Shown in pieces: positions 17,533 through 25,885 of a stretch of DNA of 64,000 bases (positions are counted from its first letter, which is position 1; every line of letters begins with the position of its first letter). This DNA is from Acinetobacter pittii (lineage in GTDB: Bacteria > Pseudomonadota > Gammaproteobacteria > Pseudomonadales > Moraxellaceae). Location: assembly GCF_034067285.1 (NCBI RefSeq), contig NZ_CP139286.1:1364001-1428000 (forward strand). Direction: 5' to 3'. The translations under genes and the position numbers were made by a program. The notes beneath the pieces were generated by a model. It worked only from the letters and a program-made list of their open reading frames with translations. It did not search any database and was not told the DNA's origin.

Positions 17533-17967
17533 ATGTTGATTTCCAAGAGAAGACTCATTCATGCAATCAGTTATGAAGGAATTTTATTGGTCATCATTGC
17601 GATTGCATTAAGTTTTATTTTTGATATGCCGATGGAAGTGACCGGAACACTCGGTGTGTTTATGGCGGTGGTTTCAGTTTTCTGGAATATGATTTTTAAC
17701 CATTATTTCGAAAAAGTAGAGCATAAATATAATTGGGAAAGAACGATCCCTGTACGGATTTTACATGCGATTGGTTTTGAAGGCGGTTTGCTGATTGCGA
17801 CTGTACCGATGATCGCCTATATGATGCAGATGAGTGTTATTGATGCATTTATTTTAGATATTGGCTTAACCTTATGTATTTTGGTTTATACCTTTATTTT
17901 TCAGTGGTGTTATGACTATATCGAAGATAAATTTTTCCCCGATGCTAAAGCTGCATCACTTCATTAA
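17533..17967 (+). CDS. aceI: AceI, PACE-family chlorhexidine/diamine efflux protein
   Basis: The 144-aa product has four membrane helices in two tandem bacterial transmembrane-pair repeats, each opening with an R-x-x-H-A-I-x-x-E-G-type motif (RRLIHAISYEG and RILHAIGFEGG). Glu15, the residue needed for function in A. baumannii AceI, is present, and as far as I recall the sequence is nearly identical to AceI. The pump exports chlorhexidine and short diamines such as putrescine and cadaverine across the inner membrane. The frame extends upstream to 17422 but only the ATG at 17533 gives the known N-terminus MLISKRR. A strong terminator follows. Confidence 0.95.
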   Translation: MLISKRRLIHAISYEGILLVIIAIALSFIFDMPMEVTGTLGVFMAVVSVFWNMIFNHYFEKVEHKYNWERTIPVRILHAIGFEGGLLIATVPMIAYMMQMSVIDAFILDIGLTLCILVYTFIFQWCYDYIEDKFFPDAKAASLH

Positions 17968-17985
17968 GCTAATCTATTGAAATGA

Positions 17986-18011
17986 AATAAGCACCCAAAA
18001 GGGTGCTTATT
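17986..18011. terminator. Bidirectional terminator after aceI
   Basis: A perfect 11-bp stem, AATAAGCACCC with GGGTGCTTATT, loop AAAA, then TTG. It lies between the convergent aceI and thiolase genes. Confidence 0.88.
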
Positions 18012-18031
18012 TTGTTAGTTCATTATAGAAA

Positions 18032-19600
18032 TTATTTTTCTACAATCGCAACCACACCTTCACCACCTGCTGTACAGATCGAGATTAATGCGCGGCCTGA
18101 ACCTTTTTGATTAATCAATTTAGCAGCAGTAGCTAAGATACGACCACCAGTTGCAGCAAATGGATGGCCTGCACCTAAAGATGAACCATTTACGTTCAGT
18201 TTAGAGCGATCGATTGAACCCAAAGGTGCATCTAAACCAAGACGTTCTTTACAGAATTTTTCATCTTCCCAAGCTTTCAAAGTAGATAACACTTGAGATG
18301 CGAATGCTTCATGGATTTCGTAGAAATCAAAATCTTGAAGTTTAAGATTCGCACGTTTAAGCATACGAGGTACTGCATAAGCAGGAGCCATCAATAAGCC
18401 TTCTTTAGGACCGTTCTTGCCAATGAAGTCAACAGCTGCTGTTTCAGAGAAAGAAAGGTAAGCTAAAACTTCATGACCGTTTTCTTTTGCCCATTCTTCA
18501 GAAGCAAGCAAGACAACAGAAGCACCGTCAGTTAACGGAGTTGAGTTACCAGCTGTCATTGTTGCAGTTTCGCCTTTACCGAAAACTGGTTTTAATTTAG
18601 CTAGCTTTTCAACTGTGCTGTCTGCACGTAAGTTGTTGTCACGGTTAAGACCTAAGAATGGAGTCATTAAGTCATCAAAGAAACCACGCTCATAAGCAGC
18701 AGCAAGTTTTTGATGGCTGCTAGCAGCTAACTCATCTTGTGCTTCGCGAGTGATACCCCATTCTAAAGCAGTGATTGCTTGGTGCTCACCCATTGAAAGG
18801 CCAGTACGTGGTTCACCGTTACTTGGTGCATCAAGAAGCTTTTTAAAATCAATTTTTGTTAAAGCTTTAAGACGGTCTTTACCAGTTTTAGCAACATTGA
18901 GTTCAAGTAAAACTTTACGTAAACCATCACCTACAGCAATCGGTGCATCAGACGTGGTGTCTACACCACCGGCAATACCTACGTCAATTTGACCAAGTGC
19001 AATTTTGTTTGCAACAACAAAAGCTGCTTGTAAACCTGTACCACAAGCAATTTGAATGTCATAAGCAGGAGTTTCAGGAGCAAGATCTGTGCTCAATACA
19101 ACTTCACGAGTCATATTGAAGTCACGACTATGTTTTAAAACAGCACCCGCAACGACTTCACCAATACGCTTACCTTGTAAATTAAAGCGCTCAACCAAAC
19201 CGTTTAATGCTGCTGTCAGCATGTCAGAATTAGACGCTTTAAAATAAGCAGTATTTGAACGTGCAAATGGAATACGGTTGCCACCAATAATTGCAACGCG
19301 GCGAACAGTGTTTTGGCTCATGGTTTTATCCTGTTGAACAGAAGTTTTGGTTTTTGTTGCTTTTGGTTCTGCAGCTACATTTGAAGATGTAGAAGTAGTT
19401 GCTGTAGCGGCACTCTTAGTACGGGGGCTACGTGCAGGTGCAGTCGTTGAACGAGTACGTGTCGTTTTTGGAGTATTAGTTGCTGCTTTAGGAGTAGTAC
19501 TGTTACGCTTAGCCGTGTTAGAAGCCGGCTTTGATGTATTTGACACTTTTTCCTGAGCAGAATTTTCGACTGCTGGATTTTCTTGAGTTGGTTTGCTCAT
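18032..19600 (-). CDS. Acetyl-CoA C-acyltransferase (thiolase) with a long disordered N-terminal extension
   Basis: The 522-aa frame has two parts. Residues 1-93 are almost entirely Thr, Ser, Ala, Lys, Pro and Arg. From Met94 (MSQNTVRRVAIIGGNRIPF) it is a full thiolase with the nucleophile Cys186 in IACGTGLQAA, NGEPRTGLSMGEHQA, the EIHEAFASQ His, and the C-terminal CTAGGEG motif. Counted from Met94 the nucleophile is Cys93, near the family norm of about 90, so the extension is extra. Both starts have a ribosome binding site (GGAAAAG before 19600, AGGA seven bases before 19321), so two isoforms are possible. It is divergent from an HMW FabG-MaoC pair, as mycobacterial fadA2 is, which suggests work on beta-ketoacyl-CoA. 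Confidence 0.9.
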   Translation of the reverse strand: MSKPTQENPAVENSAQEKVSNTSKPASNTAKRNSTTPKAATNTPKTTRTRSTTAPARSPRTKSAATATTSTSSNVAAEPKATKTKTSVQQDKTMSQNTVRRVAIIGGNRIPFARSNTAYFKASNSDMLTAALNGLVERFNLQGKRIGEVVAGAVLKHSRDFNMTREVVLSTDLAPETPAYDIQIACGTGLQAAFVVANKIALGQIDVGIAGGVDTTSDAPIAVGDGLRKVLLELNVAKTGKDRLKALTKIDFKKLLDAPSNGEPRTGLSMGEHQAITALEWGITREAQDELAASSHQKLAAAYERGFFDDLMTPFLGLNRDNNLRADSTVEKLAKLKPVFGKGETATMTAGNSTPLTDGASVVLLASEEWAKENGHEVLAYLSFSETAAVDFIGKNGPKEGLLMAPAYAVPRMLKRANLKLQDFDFYEIHEAFASQVLSTLKAWEDEKFCKERLGLDAPLGSIDRSKLNVNGSSLGAGHPFAATGGRILATAAKLINQKGSGRALISICTAGGEGVVAIVEK

Positions 19601-19834
19601 AAGGCTTTTCCAAGCATATTAACGATATTCTTATAAGCTACCTTAACACAATTCAAATAGACCTGTATTGACTAGAATGACATTGTAGATAGCATTCAGG
19701 TCAAGACATCAAAAGATGAACTCAAGTATGATTTGGGATGACTCTAATGAACGGCCGCTTTCATATTGTTCCTCTCCATTTCATAACATAATGAAGCCTG
19801 TCGTAGAAAATCATTTTTTTGAGAGATAATAATC

Positions 19835-21226
19835 ATGACTGATCAATACCAAGCATTTACACAATCTCCTATTGGTAAATTCGTTGTCAAAAATCTGGGT
19901 TTACCATCACCTGTTGTATTAGAGCGTTTTGAAAGTGCTCAGCCAGTAGTGAATGGTGCAGTATTGGTTGGCGCAGCGCCGTCAAGTGTATTGTCTGGTG
20001 CGATTGCACAAGTACTTAGCAATATTCATGCAGATAGCTATGTAGGTAATCATGTTGCATTACAGCAAGAAGCTGCAAAAGTTGGTTTAAATTTACGCCC
20101 ATTTAATGCAGGCGATAAAGAATCAAAATTCAAAGCAGTAGTATTTGATGCGTCTGGTATCCAAAACTCAGAACAGTTAAATGAACTTTATAAATTCTTT
20201 AACCCGATTGCACGTCAAGTTGCGACTTCTGGTCGTGTGATTGTTATTGGTACAACACCTGAAACTGCAAAAACTGTAAAACAGGCGATTGCTCAGCGTG
20301 CACTTGAAGGCTTTATTAAATCTGTAGGTAAAGAATTTAAAAAGGGTATTACTGCCCAAGTTGTATATGTAGATGAAGGTGCTGCTGCAAACCTTGAATC
20401 AACTTTACGTTTCTTACTTTCTCCACGTTCAGCTTATGTGTCTGGTCAAGTAATTCGTGTTTCTAAAGCAGATGTAGTTGATGTTGATTGGGCAAAACCG
20501 CTTGCTGGTAAAACTGCGTTGGTAACAGGTGCGAGCCGTGGTATCGGTGAAGCAATTGCACATGTATTGGCACGTGACGGCGCGCATGTTATTTGTTTAG
20601 ACGTGCCCCAACAACAAGCTGATCTTGACCGTGTAGCTGCTGATATTGGTGGCTCTACATTGGCAATTGACATTACAGCTGCTGATGCGGGCGAAAAAAT
20701 TAAAGCTGCTGCTGCAAAACAAGGTGGTTTAGATATTATCGTTCATAACGCGGGTATTACTCGTGACAAAACTTTGGCAAACATGAAGCCAGAGCTTTGG
20801 GACTTGGTAATTAACATTAACTTGTCTGCTGCTGAACGCGTAAATGACTATTTATTAGAAAATGATGGTCTAAATGCAAATGGCCGCATTGTTTGTGTAT
20901 CATCAATTAGCGGTATTGCGGGTAACCTTGGTCAAACCAACTATGCTGCATCGAAAGCTGGTGTAATTGGCCTAGTGAAATTTACTGCACCTATTCTAAA
21001 AAATGGTATTACCATCAACGCAGTAGCTCCTGGCTTTATTGAGACACAAATGACAGCTGCAATTCCATTTGCAATTCGTGAAGCTGGTCGCCGTATGAAC
21101 TCGATGCAACAAGGTGGTTTACCTGTTGATGTAGCAGAAACGATTGCATGGTTTGCATCAACTGCTTCTACAGGCGTAAATGGCAACGTTGTACGTGTGT
21201 GTGGTCAAAGCTTGTTGGGCGCTTAA
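19835..21226 (+). CDS. High-molecular-weight 3-oxoacyl reductase (FabG4-like)
   Basis: The 463-aa protein is about twice the size of ordinary FabG. Residues 1-215 form a Rossmann-like domain without a clear nucleotide motif. Residues about 225-463 are a complete short-chain dehydrogenase: GASRGIGEA for the dinucleotide, NAGIT, then Ser in VSSISG and YAASKAG for the Tyr-Lys pair. This two-domain form is the FabG4 type, which reduces 3-oxoacyl-CoA with NADH in mycobacteria. The divergent thiolase and downstream MaoC hydratase repeat the fadA2/fabG4/htdX arrangement, so a role in a fatty acyl-CoA cycle is inferred. A GAGAG ribosome binding site precedes the ATG. Confidence 0.9.
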   Translation: MTDQYQAFTQSPIGKFVVKNLGLPSPVVLERFESAQPVVNGAVLVGAAPSSVLSGAIAQVLSNIHADSYVGNHVALQQEAAKVGLNLRPFNAGDKESKFKAVVFDASGIQNSEQLNELYKFFNPIARQVATSGRVIVIGTTPETAKTVKQAIAQRALEGFIKSVGKEFKKGITAQVVYVDEGAAANLESTLRFLLSPRSAYVSGQVIRVSKADVVDVDWAKPLAGKTALVTGASRGIGEAIAHVLARDGAHVICLDVPQQQADLDRVAADIGGSTLAIDITAADAGEKIKAAAAKQGGLDIIVHNAGITRDKTLANMKPELWDLVININLSAAERVNDYLLENDGLNANGRIVCVSSISGIAGNLGQTNYAASKAGVIGLVKFTAPILKNGITINAVAPGFIETQMTAAIPFAIREAGRRMNSMQQGGLPVDVAETIAWFASTASTGVNGNVVRVCGQSLLGA

Positions 21227-21243
21227 GCACTTTTAGTGAAATA

Positions 21244-21267
21244 GGGGTGCTTGTGCATCCCTTTTTT
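21244..21267 (+). terminator. Terminator-like hairpin between the fabG4-like and maoC genes
   Basis: GGGGTGC (21244-21250) pairs with GCATCCC (21255-21261) with one G-U, followed by six T. It lies in the 74-bp gap of a likely operon, so it may act as a partial attenuator. Confidence 0.65.
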
Positions 21268-21300
21268 ATTCAAGAATCTATAAATTATAAAAGGTTAGGT

Positions 21301-22155
21301 ATGAATACTCGTCATTTTAGCCAGCTACCAAAAGCGGCATTGGCTTACCCAAAAGTAGTACAAGGTTTAATTTTTAAAAAGCCTAAGGGCCCAAAAATCT
21401 TACCGCAAGTTGAATATGTGGTTGATGCTCTAGAAATTGATCAGAACCATCTCAAAGCGTATAACGAAGTATGTGGTTTTAAAAATAATGGCTTTGTACC
21501 AGCAATTTATTTGGCTGTGCTTTCTCAAAGTTTGCAAATGCATATGATGACGGCAGAAGCCTTTCCATTTCCAATTTTAGGTTTAGTGCATATCCGCAAC
21601 CAGATTAAACAGACTAGACCAATTGGTGTAACTGAAAAACTAACTTTGTCATGCAAATTTGGGGAACTAAAACCGCATGATAAAGGTGTTCAGTTTGACT
21701 TTATTACCACGGCAAAAATTGGCAATGAAGTGGTGATGGAAGGCTTAACCACTTATTTATCTCGCCAAAAAGTTGAGAAAAGAGTGGGTGAGAAAGCTAA
21801 AGAAGAACAAGCACCTTCTTATGCTCCAAAAGCCCAGTGGGATATTTTAGAAAACACTGGCCGCCGTTACGCAAAAGTGTCTGGTGATTTTAACTTAATC
21901 CATATCCATGCCATCACAGCAAAAGCATTTGGTTTTAAACAAGCAATTGCTCATGGTATGTGGAGCAAAGCAAAAGCTTTAGCTAATCTTGAGCTGCCAA
22001 ATGCTTATGAAGCAGATGTGTGGTTTAAGCTGCCAATGTTCTTGCCATCAAAAGTTGAGTTTTTAACTGCCAATGCAGACAAAAAGACTGATTTCTTGAT
22101 TCGTAATGCGAAATCACAAAAACCGCATGTTGCAGGAACAGTAAAAGCATTATAA
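21301..22155 (+). CDS. MaoC-family (R)-hydratase, HtdX-like
   Basis: The 284-aa product has a C-terminal hot-dog hydratase domain with the motif YAKVSGDFNLIHIHAITAKAFGF followed by AIAHGMW; the Asp and His of this block are the catalytic pair of R-specific enoyl-CoA hydratases. The N-terminal half is a second, degenerate hot-dog fold. The enzyme would hydrate 2-enoyl-CoA or remove water from 3-hydroxyacyl-CoA, the step after the neighbouring reductase. I use the ATG at 21301; a longer frame from 21148 would overlap the upstream gene and lacks a ribosome binding site. Confidence 0.88.
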   Translation: MNTRHFSQLPKAALAYPKVVQGLIFKKPKGPKILPQVEYVVDALEIDQNHLKAYNEVCGFKNNGFVPAIYLAVLSQSLQMHMMTAEAFPFPILGLVHIRNQIKQTRPIGVTEKLTLSCKFGELKPHDKGVQFDFITTAKIGNEVVMEGLTTYLSRQKVEKRVGEKAKEEQAPSYAPKAQWDILENTGRRYAKVSGDFNLIHIHAITAKAFGFKQAIAHGMWSKAKALANLELPNAYEADVWFKLPMFLPSKVEFLTANADKKTDFLIRNAKSQKPHVAGTVKAL

Positions 22156-22162
22156 AAATATC

Positions 22163-22190
22163 AGCAGCCTAAGCAAATGTTTGGGCTGCT
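22163..22190 (+). terminator. Terminator after the maoC-like gene
   Basis: AGCAGCCTAA (22163-22172) pairs with TTGGGCTGCT (22181-22190), one G-U pair, followed by TTTG. Confidence 0.6.
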
Positions 22191-22226
22191 TTTGAGCAAA
22201 ATAACAAAAAATGCAAGGAACTTCAT

Positions 22227-23486
22227 GTGATTAAAGAAATTTTACTGGCCGATACCCATAACTATCACGGTATTTTAGATGAACGTTTTATTGATTTAGC
22301 TCACCAGTTCAGCCGTCTTCAAGATGCTAGAACAGGACAAGGTGGAGCTGCTTTAGCGGTTTATTTTAGAGGCCAAAAAGTTGTAGATATCTACACCGGT
22401 CTACAATCACAAAATGAAGCTTGGCAACCTGAAACTTTGGCAGTTTGCTACTCTACGGGTAAAGGTGTACTTGCAACTTTAGCGCATATTTTAGTAAGTG
22501 AAGGTTTTTTAGAATACGACAAACCGATTACGACCTGTTGGCCTGAGTTTGCTCAAAATGGAAAAGAGCAAATGACATTGCGCCATGTGCTAAGCCATCA
22601 AAGCGGCATGTTTGATGTTCGTAATATCATCGAAAGTGCGAGAGAAATGCTTGACTGGTCACATATGTTAGATGTGGTTGCGGCGACTAAGCCTAGATTC
22701 CTTGCAGGAGAGGGTAATGCCTACCAAGCCTTAACATTTGGTTGGTTGGTGGGTGGTGTACTCGAAAAAGCAACTGGTCAATCTCTAGATCAGCTCATGC
22801 AAAAATATCTGGTTGAACCTTTGCAGTTAGATGGTGCTTACTTTGGAACGCCTGTAAGCGAGTTAGATCGTGTAGCACGTTTAATAATTCAACCGAAACC
22901 AGAAAAACCAGCGTCTACTCAAGCTGAAAAACCTAAAAAGCCTCAGCCCCGTAAAAGTTCACTTTCTGAAAAAATGATTACGTGGACTGGACAAGACCCG
23001 CAAGATTTTCAGGATGCCATGATTCCAAAAGGAATGAAAAATTTTAGTTTCTTTAGTGATGAGGGACTTCAAGCAGTCATTCCGGCAGCGAACGGCACGT
23101 TTACTGCAAATAGCCTTGCTAAAATTTATGCGATGCTAGCAAATCAAGGTGAATGGGATGGACAACAATTGATTCGCCCAGAAGTATTTAAAGAACTTAG
23201 TACTATTCAAAGTTATGCACGTGATCGTGTCATGCCAATTCCGATGAATTGGCGTTTAGGCTATCACCGTATTATTACCATGGGTAAACGCGCTAAAAAT
23301 GGCTTTGGACATATTGGTTACAACGGTTCAGGGGCGTGGTGCGATCCTGAGCGTGATCTTAGCTTTGCCTATACGCATAACTTCCAGATTGGTTCAATAA
23401 CGGGCGATTACCGTTTATGGGGACTGACTCAAGAAGCCTTACGGTGTACCGACCAAATTTTAAAAGGCCGTAAAGGCTGGTTCTAA
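22227..23486 (+). CDS. Beta-lactamase-fold serine hydrolase (esterase-like)
   Basis: A 419-aa protein of the class C beta-lactamase / esterase EstB family. Ser76 and Lys79 form the S-x-x-K motif in CYSTGKG. A later Tyr (GEGNAYQALTFGW) and GHIGYNGSG near the end supply the other active-site elements. A Lys/Pro/Gln-rich insert lies around residues 225-250. There is no signal peptide, so it is probably a cytoplasmic esterase rather than a beta-lactamase. The start is GTG, with AAGGAA six bases before; the overlapping ATG at 22225 runs into a stop at once. It follows the fatty acyl genes and may act on a related ester. Confidence 0.85.
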   Translation: MIKEILLADTHNYHGILDERFIDLAHQFSRLQDARTGQGGAALAVYFRGQKVVDIYTGLQSQNEAWQPETLAVCYSTGKGVLATLAHILVSEGFLEYDKPITTCWPEFAQNGKEQMTLRHVLSHQSGMFDVRNIIESAREMLDWSHMLDVVAATKPRFLAGEGNAYQALTFGWLVGGVLEKATGQSLDQLMQKYLVEPLQLDGAYFGTPVSELDRVARLIIQPKPEKPASTQAEKPKKPQPRKSSLSEKMITWTGQDPQDFQDAMIPKGMKNFSFFSDEGLQAVIPAANGTFTANSLAKIYAMLANQGEWDGQQLIRPEVFKELSTIQSYARDRVMPIPMNWRLGYHRIITMGKRAKNGFGHIGYNGSGAWCDPERDLSFAYTHNFQIGSITGDYRLWGLTQEALRCTDQILKGRKGWF

Positions 23487-23500
23487 TTTTAATATTTTAA

Positions 23501-23527
23501 AGCTGGTATTTTTAAGCAATGCCAGCT
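23501..23527. terminator. Terminator between convergent genes
   Basis: AGCTGGTATT (23501-23510) pairs with AATGCCAGCT (23518-23527), one G-U pair, between the serine hydrolase gene and the tetR gene. Confidence 0.65.
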
Positions 23528-23533
23528 CAATAT

Positions 23534-24112
23534 TTATAATAATTCTAGTCGAATAATCGCTTCGGTATGGCGCTTGAAGTCTTCTTCAGCTAAACCTTGT
23601 AATCCAAGTTGATAAATACCTTCTAATCCGCACACAAAGGCAATGAGTCGCCACGCAATGTCTGTTGAGTTGGATATGTTTTTAAATTCACCTTGTTGTT
23701 TGCCACATTCAATGGCCTGCACAATTGTTTCATGCCAACTCTGCATAGCAAGGTTATAAGCCTTTCGTATTTCAATATCTTGTTCAATTAAGAGTTCAGC
23801 TTCATTCCATAGGCGTAGGTAGGGCTGAAGTCTATCGATGTTTTCTGCACCCAATAAAATGAAGACTCTTTGAAATTGGCTAGTTGTTTTTAAGGTTTGT
23901 TCAATTTCATCAAGCTGTTCCATCAGCTTTAAAAAAGCTTCAGCTTTTAAATGAGATGCCGAAGAAAAATGATGATGAACTTGTCCTGTGGAGGTTTGTG
24001 CTTCTGTTGCGATTCGACGTACCGTCATAGCTGCAAAACCTTCAGCCAAAGCAACTTGCATGGCGGCTTGCAGAATCATTTCTCTGCGTTGATCGCGATT
24101 AAGATAGGCCAT
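23534..24112 (-). CDS. TetR-family repressor of the AmvA efflux pump
   Basis: The 192-aa product has a TetR helix-turn-helix: REMILQAAMQVALAEGFAAMTVRRIA, then TSTGQVHHHFSSASHL (read in parts). The C-terminal ligand domain is variable. I chose the ATG at 24112 because AGGTGA lies seven bases upstream; the longer frame to 24142 lacks one. It is divergent from amvA with overlapping promoters and two operators, the layout of an SmvR-type local repressor induced by cationic biocides. Autoregulation is expected since its -35 lies in operator 2. Confidence 0.9.
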   Translation of the reverse strand: MAYLNRDQRREMILQAAMQVALAEGFAAMTVRRIATEAQTSTGQVHHHFSSASHLKAEAFLKLMEQLDEIEQTLKTTSQFQRVFILLGAENIDRLQPYLRLWNEAELLIEQDIEIRKAYNLAMQSWHETIVQAIECGKQQGEFKNISNSTDIAWRLIAFVCGLEGIYQLGLQGLAEEDFKRHTEAIIRLELL

Positions 24113-24161
24113 GTTTATTTCACCTGACTGAATTCGACACAAACTACATTAAAATTAAAAG

Positions 24162-24176
24162 TTGGACAAGTGTCCA
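24162..24176. promoter_or_regulatory. Operator 1 for the TetR repressor
   Basis: TTGGACA (24162-24168), spacer AG, TGTCCAG (24171-24177, last base outside the perfect palindrome). The core TGGACA/TGTCCA is a perfect inverted repeat and overlaps the -35 box of amvA. Confidence 0.75.
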
Positions 24177-24190
24177 GTTGTGTATATAAT
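24162..24190 (+). promoter_or_regulatory. amvA promoter
   Basis: -35 TTGGAC at 24162-24167 and -10 TATAAT at 24185-24190 with a 17-bp spacer, near the sigma-70 consensus. The -35 lies inside operator 1. Confidence 0.75.
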
Positions 24191-24215
24191 AACCACAATT
24201 TGAACACATGTCCAA
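24186..24215 (-). promoter_or_regulatory. tetR promoter, overlapping the amvA promoter
   Basis: On the minus strand, -35 TTGGAC (24215-24210) and -10 TATTAT (24191-24186) with an 18-bp spacer. The -35 lies in operator 2 and the -10 overlaps that of amvA, so the two promoters face and cross each other. Confidence 0.6.
24200..24215. promoter_or_regulatory. Operator 2 for the TetR repressor
   Basis: TTGAACA, spacer CA, TGTCCAA: the same inverted repeat as operator 1 with one mismatch in the left arm. It lies just downstream of the expected amvA start site. Confidence 0.72.
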
Positions 24216-24237
24216 GTTCTGGATATCGAAGAGCGTT

Positions 24238-25716
24238 ATGCAAAAGAAATGGTTAATCCTGACAATTATTGTCCTTATATATTTACCAGTTACGATTGAC
24301 GCAACAGTGATGCATGTTGCAACACCATCTTTAAGTGCAGCATTGAATTTAACTGCCAATCAGCTTTTATGGATCATTGATATTTATTCACTGATTATGG
24401 CGGGTTTGATTTTGCCAATGGGTGCACTCGGTGATCGTATTGGCTTTAAAAAATTATTATTTATTGGAACCGCAGTTTTTGGTGTTGGTTCGCTAGCTGC
24501 TGCCTTTTCTCCAACTGCCTACGCCCTAATTGCTTCCCGTGCTGTTTTGGGGTTAGGGGCAGCTATGCTTATTCCTGCCACTTTATCTGGCATTCGTAAT
24601 GCTTTTACCGAAGAAAAGCAGAGAAATTTTGCACTTGGACTTTGGTCTACAGTAGGTGGTGGAGGGGCAGCTTTCGGTCCATTGGTAGGTGGTTTTGTAC
24701 TAGAACATTTTCATTGGGGAGCCGTGTTCCTCATTAACATACCGATTATTTTAGTGGTTTTGCTCATGATCGTGATGATCATTCCTAAACAACAAGAGAA
24801 AACCGATCAGCCTATTAACTTAGGGCAAGCTTTAATCTTGGTTGTAGCAATTTTAAGTCTTATCTATTCAATCAAATCGGCTATGTATAACTTCTCGGTA
24901 CTTACGGTTGTGATGTTCGTAGTGGGTATAAGCACATTAATTCACTTCATTCGAAGCCAAAAAAGAAGTACGACGCCAATGATTGATTTGGAGTTATTTA
25001 AACATCCGGTGATTTCTACCAGCATTGTCATGGCTGTTGTTTCGATGATTGCTTTGGTTGGGTTCGAATTACTTTTGTCTCAAGAGTTGCAGTTTGTACA
25101 TGGGTTTTCGCCGTTACAGGCAGCGATGTTTATTATTCCATTTATGATTGCAATTAGTTTAGGTGGTCCACTCGCAGGAATCTGTTTAAATAAATGGGGA
25201 CTTAGACTTGTATCTACTGTTGGTATTTTAATAAGTGGATTTAGTTTATGGGGGCTCGCTCAGCTTAATTTCTCGACCGATCACTTTTTAGCATGGACGT
25301 GTATGGTCTTTTTAGGCTTTAGCATTGAAATTGCCTTATTGGCTTCCACCGCTGCCATTATGTCATCTGTACCGCCTCAAAAAGCGAGTGCAGCAGGTGC
25401 TATTGAAGGGATGGCCTATGAGCTTGGCGCTGGTTTGGGCGTTGCTATTTTTGGATTAATGTTGTCTTGGTTTTACAGTCGTTCAATTATTTTGCCAGAA
25501 CAGCTTCCGACAAGCTTAATTGAAAAAGCGAGTATTTCGATTGGTGAAACTATGCAATTAGCATCTAATCTTGAAAATCCTTTGGGTGGACAATTAATTG
25601 CAGTTGCACAGCAAGCTTTTAGCTATGCACATAGTTGGGTGCTTACCATCTCCGCCATTTGTTTCTTCCTTTTAACTGTATTTGTCTGGTTTAGTTTTCC
25701 AAAGAAAGTAAATTAG
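24238..25716 (+). CDS. amvA: AmvA/SmvA-type 14-helix MFS efflux pump
   Basis: A 492-aa inner-membrane protein of the 14-helix DHA2 drug:H+ antiporter family. It has MQKKWLILTIIVLIYLP, then TIDATVMHVATPSL (motif D1-like), LGDRIGFKKLLFIG (motif A) and LGLGAAMLIPATLSGIRNAF (motif B/C region). Length and sequence fit A. baumannii AmvA as remembered, which exports dyes, disinfectants such as benzalkonium and chlorhexidine, and erythromycin. The frame runs upstream to 24208, but that would lie inside the operator; the ATG at 24238 gives the known N-terminus. Control by the divergent TetR protein is visible in the two operators. Confidence 0.93.
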   Translation: MQKKWLILTIIVLIYLPVTIDATVMHVATPSLSAALNLTANQLLWIIDIYSLIMAGLILPMGALGDRIGFKKLLFIGTAVFGVGSLAAAFSPTAYALIASRAVLGLGAAMLIPATLSGIRNAFTEEKQRNFALGLWSTVGGGGAAFGPLVGGFVLEHFHWGAVFLINIPIILVVLLMIVMIIPKQQEKTDQPINLGQALILVVAILSLIYSIKSAMYNFSVLTVVMFVVGISTLIHFIRSQKRSTTPMIDLELFKHPVISTSIVMAVVSMIALVGFELLLSQELQFVHGFSPLQAAMFIIPFMIAISLGGPLAGICLNKWGLRLVSTVGILISGFSLWGLAQLNFSTDHFLAWTCMVFLGFSIEIALLASTAAIMSSVPPQKASAAGAIEGMAYELGAGLGVAIFGLMLSWFYSRSIILPEQLPTSLIEKASISIGETMQLASNLENPLGGQLIAVAQQAFSYAHSWVLTISAICFFLLTVFVWFSFPKKVN

Positions 25717-25730
25717 AATATTTCATAGTA

Positions 25731-25768
25731 TTTAAAGTTTCGGTAGACAGTTTTTCCGAAACTTTAAA
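25731..25768 (+). terminator. Hairpin after amvA
   Basis: TTTAAAGTTTCGG (25731-25743) pairs perfectly with CCGAAACTTTAAA (25756-25768), loop 12 bases. It has no T-run beyond the stem, but starts 15 bases after the amvA stop. Confidence 0.65.
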
Positions 25769-25885
25769 ATCATTGATAGTTCAGACAAATGGTGTAGTTC
25801 GCAGTTTATCTGTACGGATATGAGCTTTATGCGTTCACTCTCTTTTAAAAACAAAGTATGCTTATGCCTGTAACAAGGAGCATAC

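Noticed and set aside
19347..19556. Plus-strand frame opposite the thiolase N-terminal extension
   Set aside because: It is the antisense shadow of a low-complexity coding stretch, rich in Val and Ala, with no ribosome binding site.
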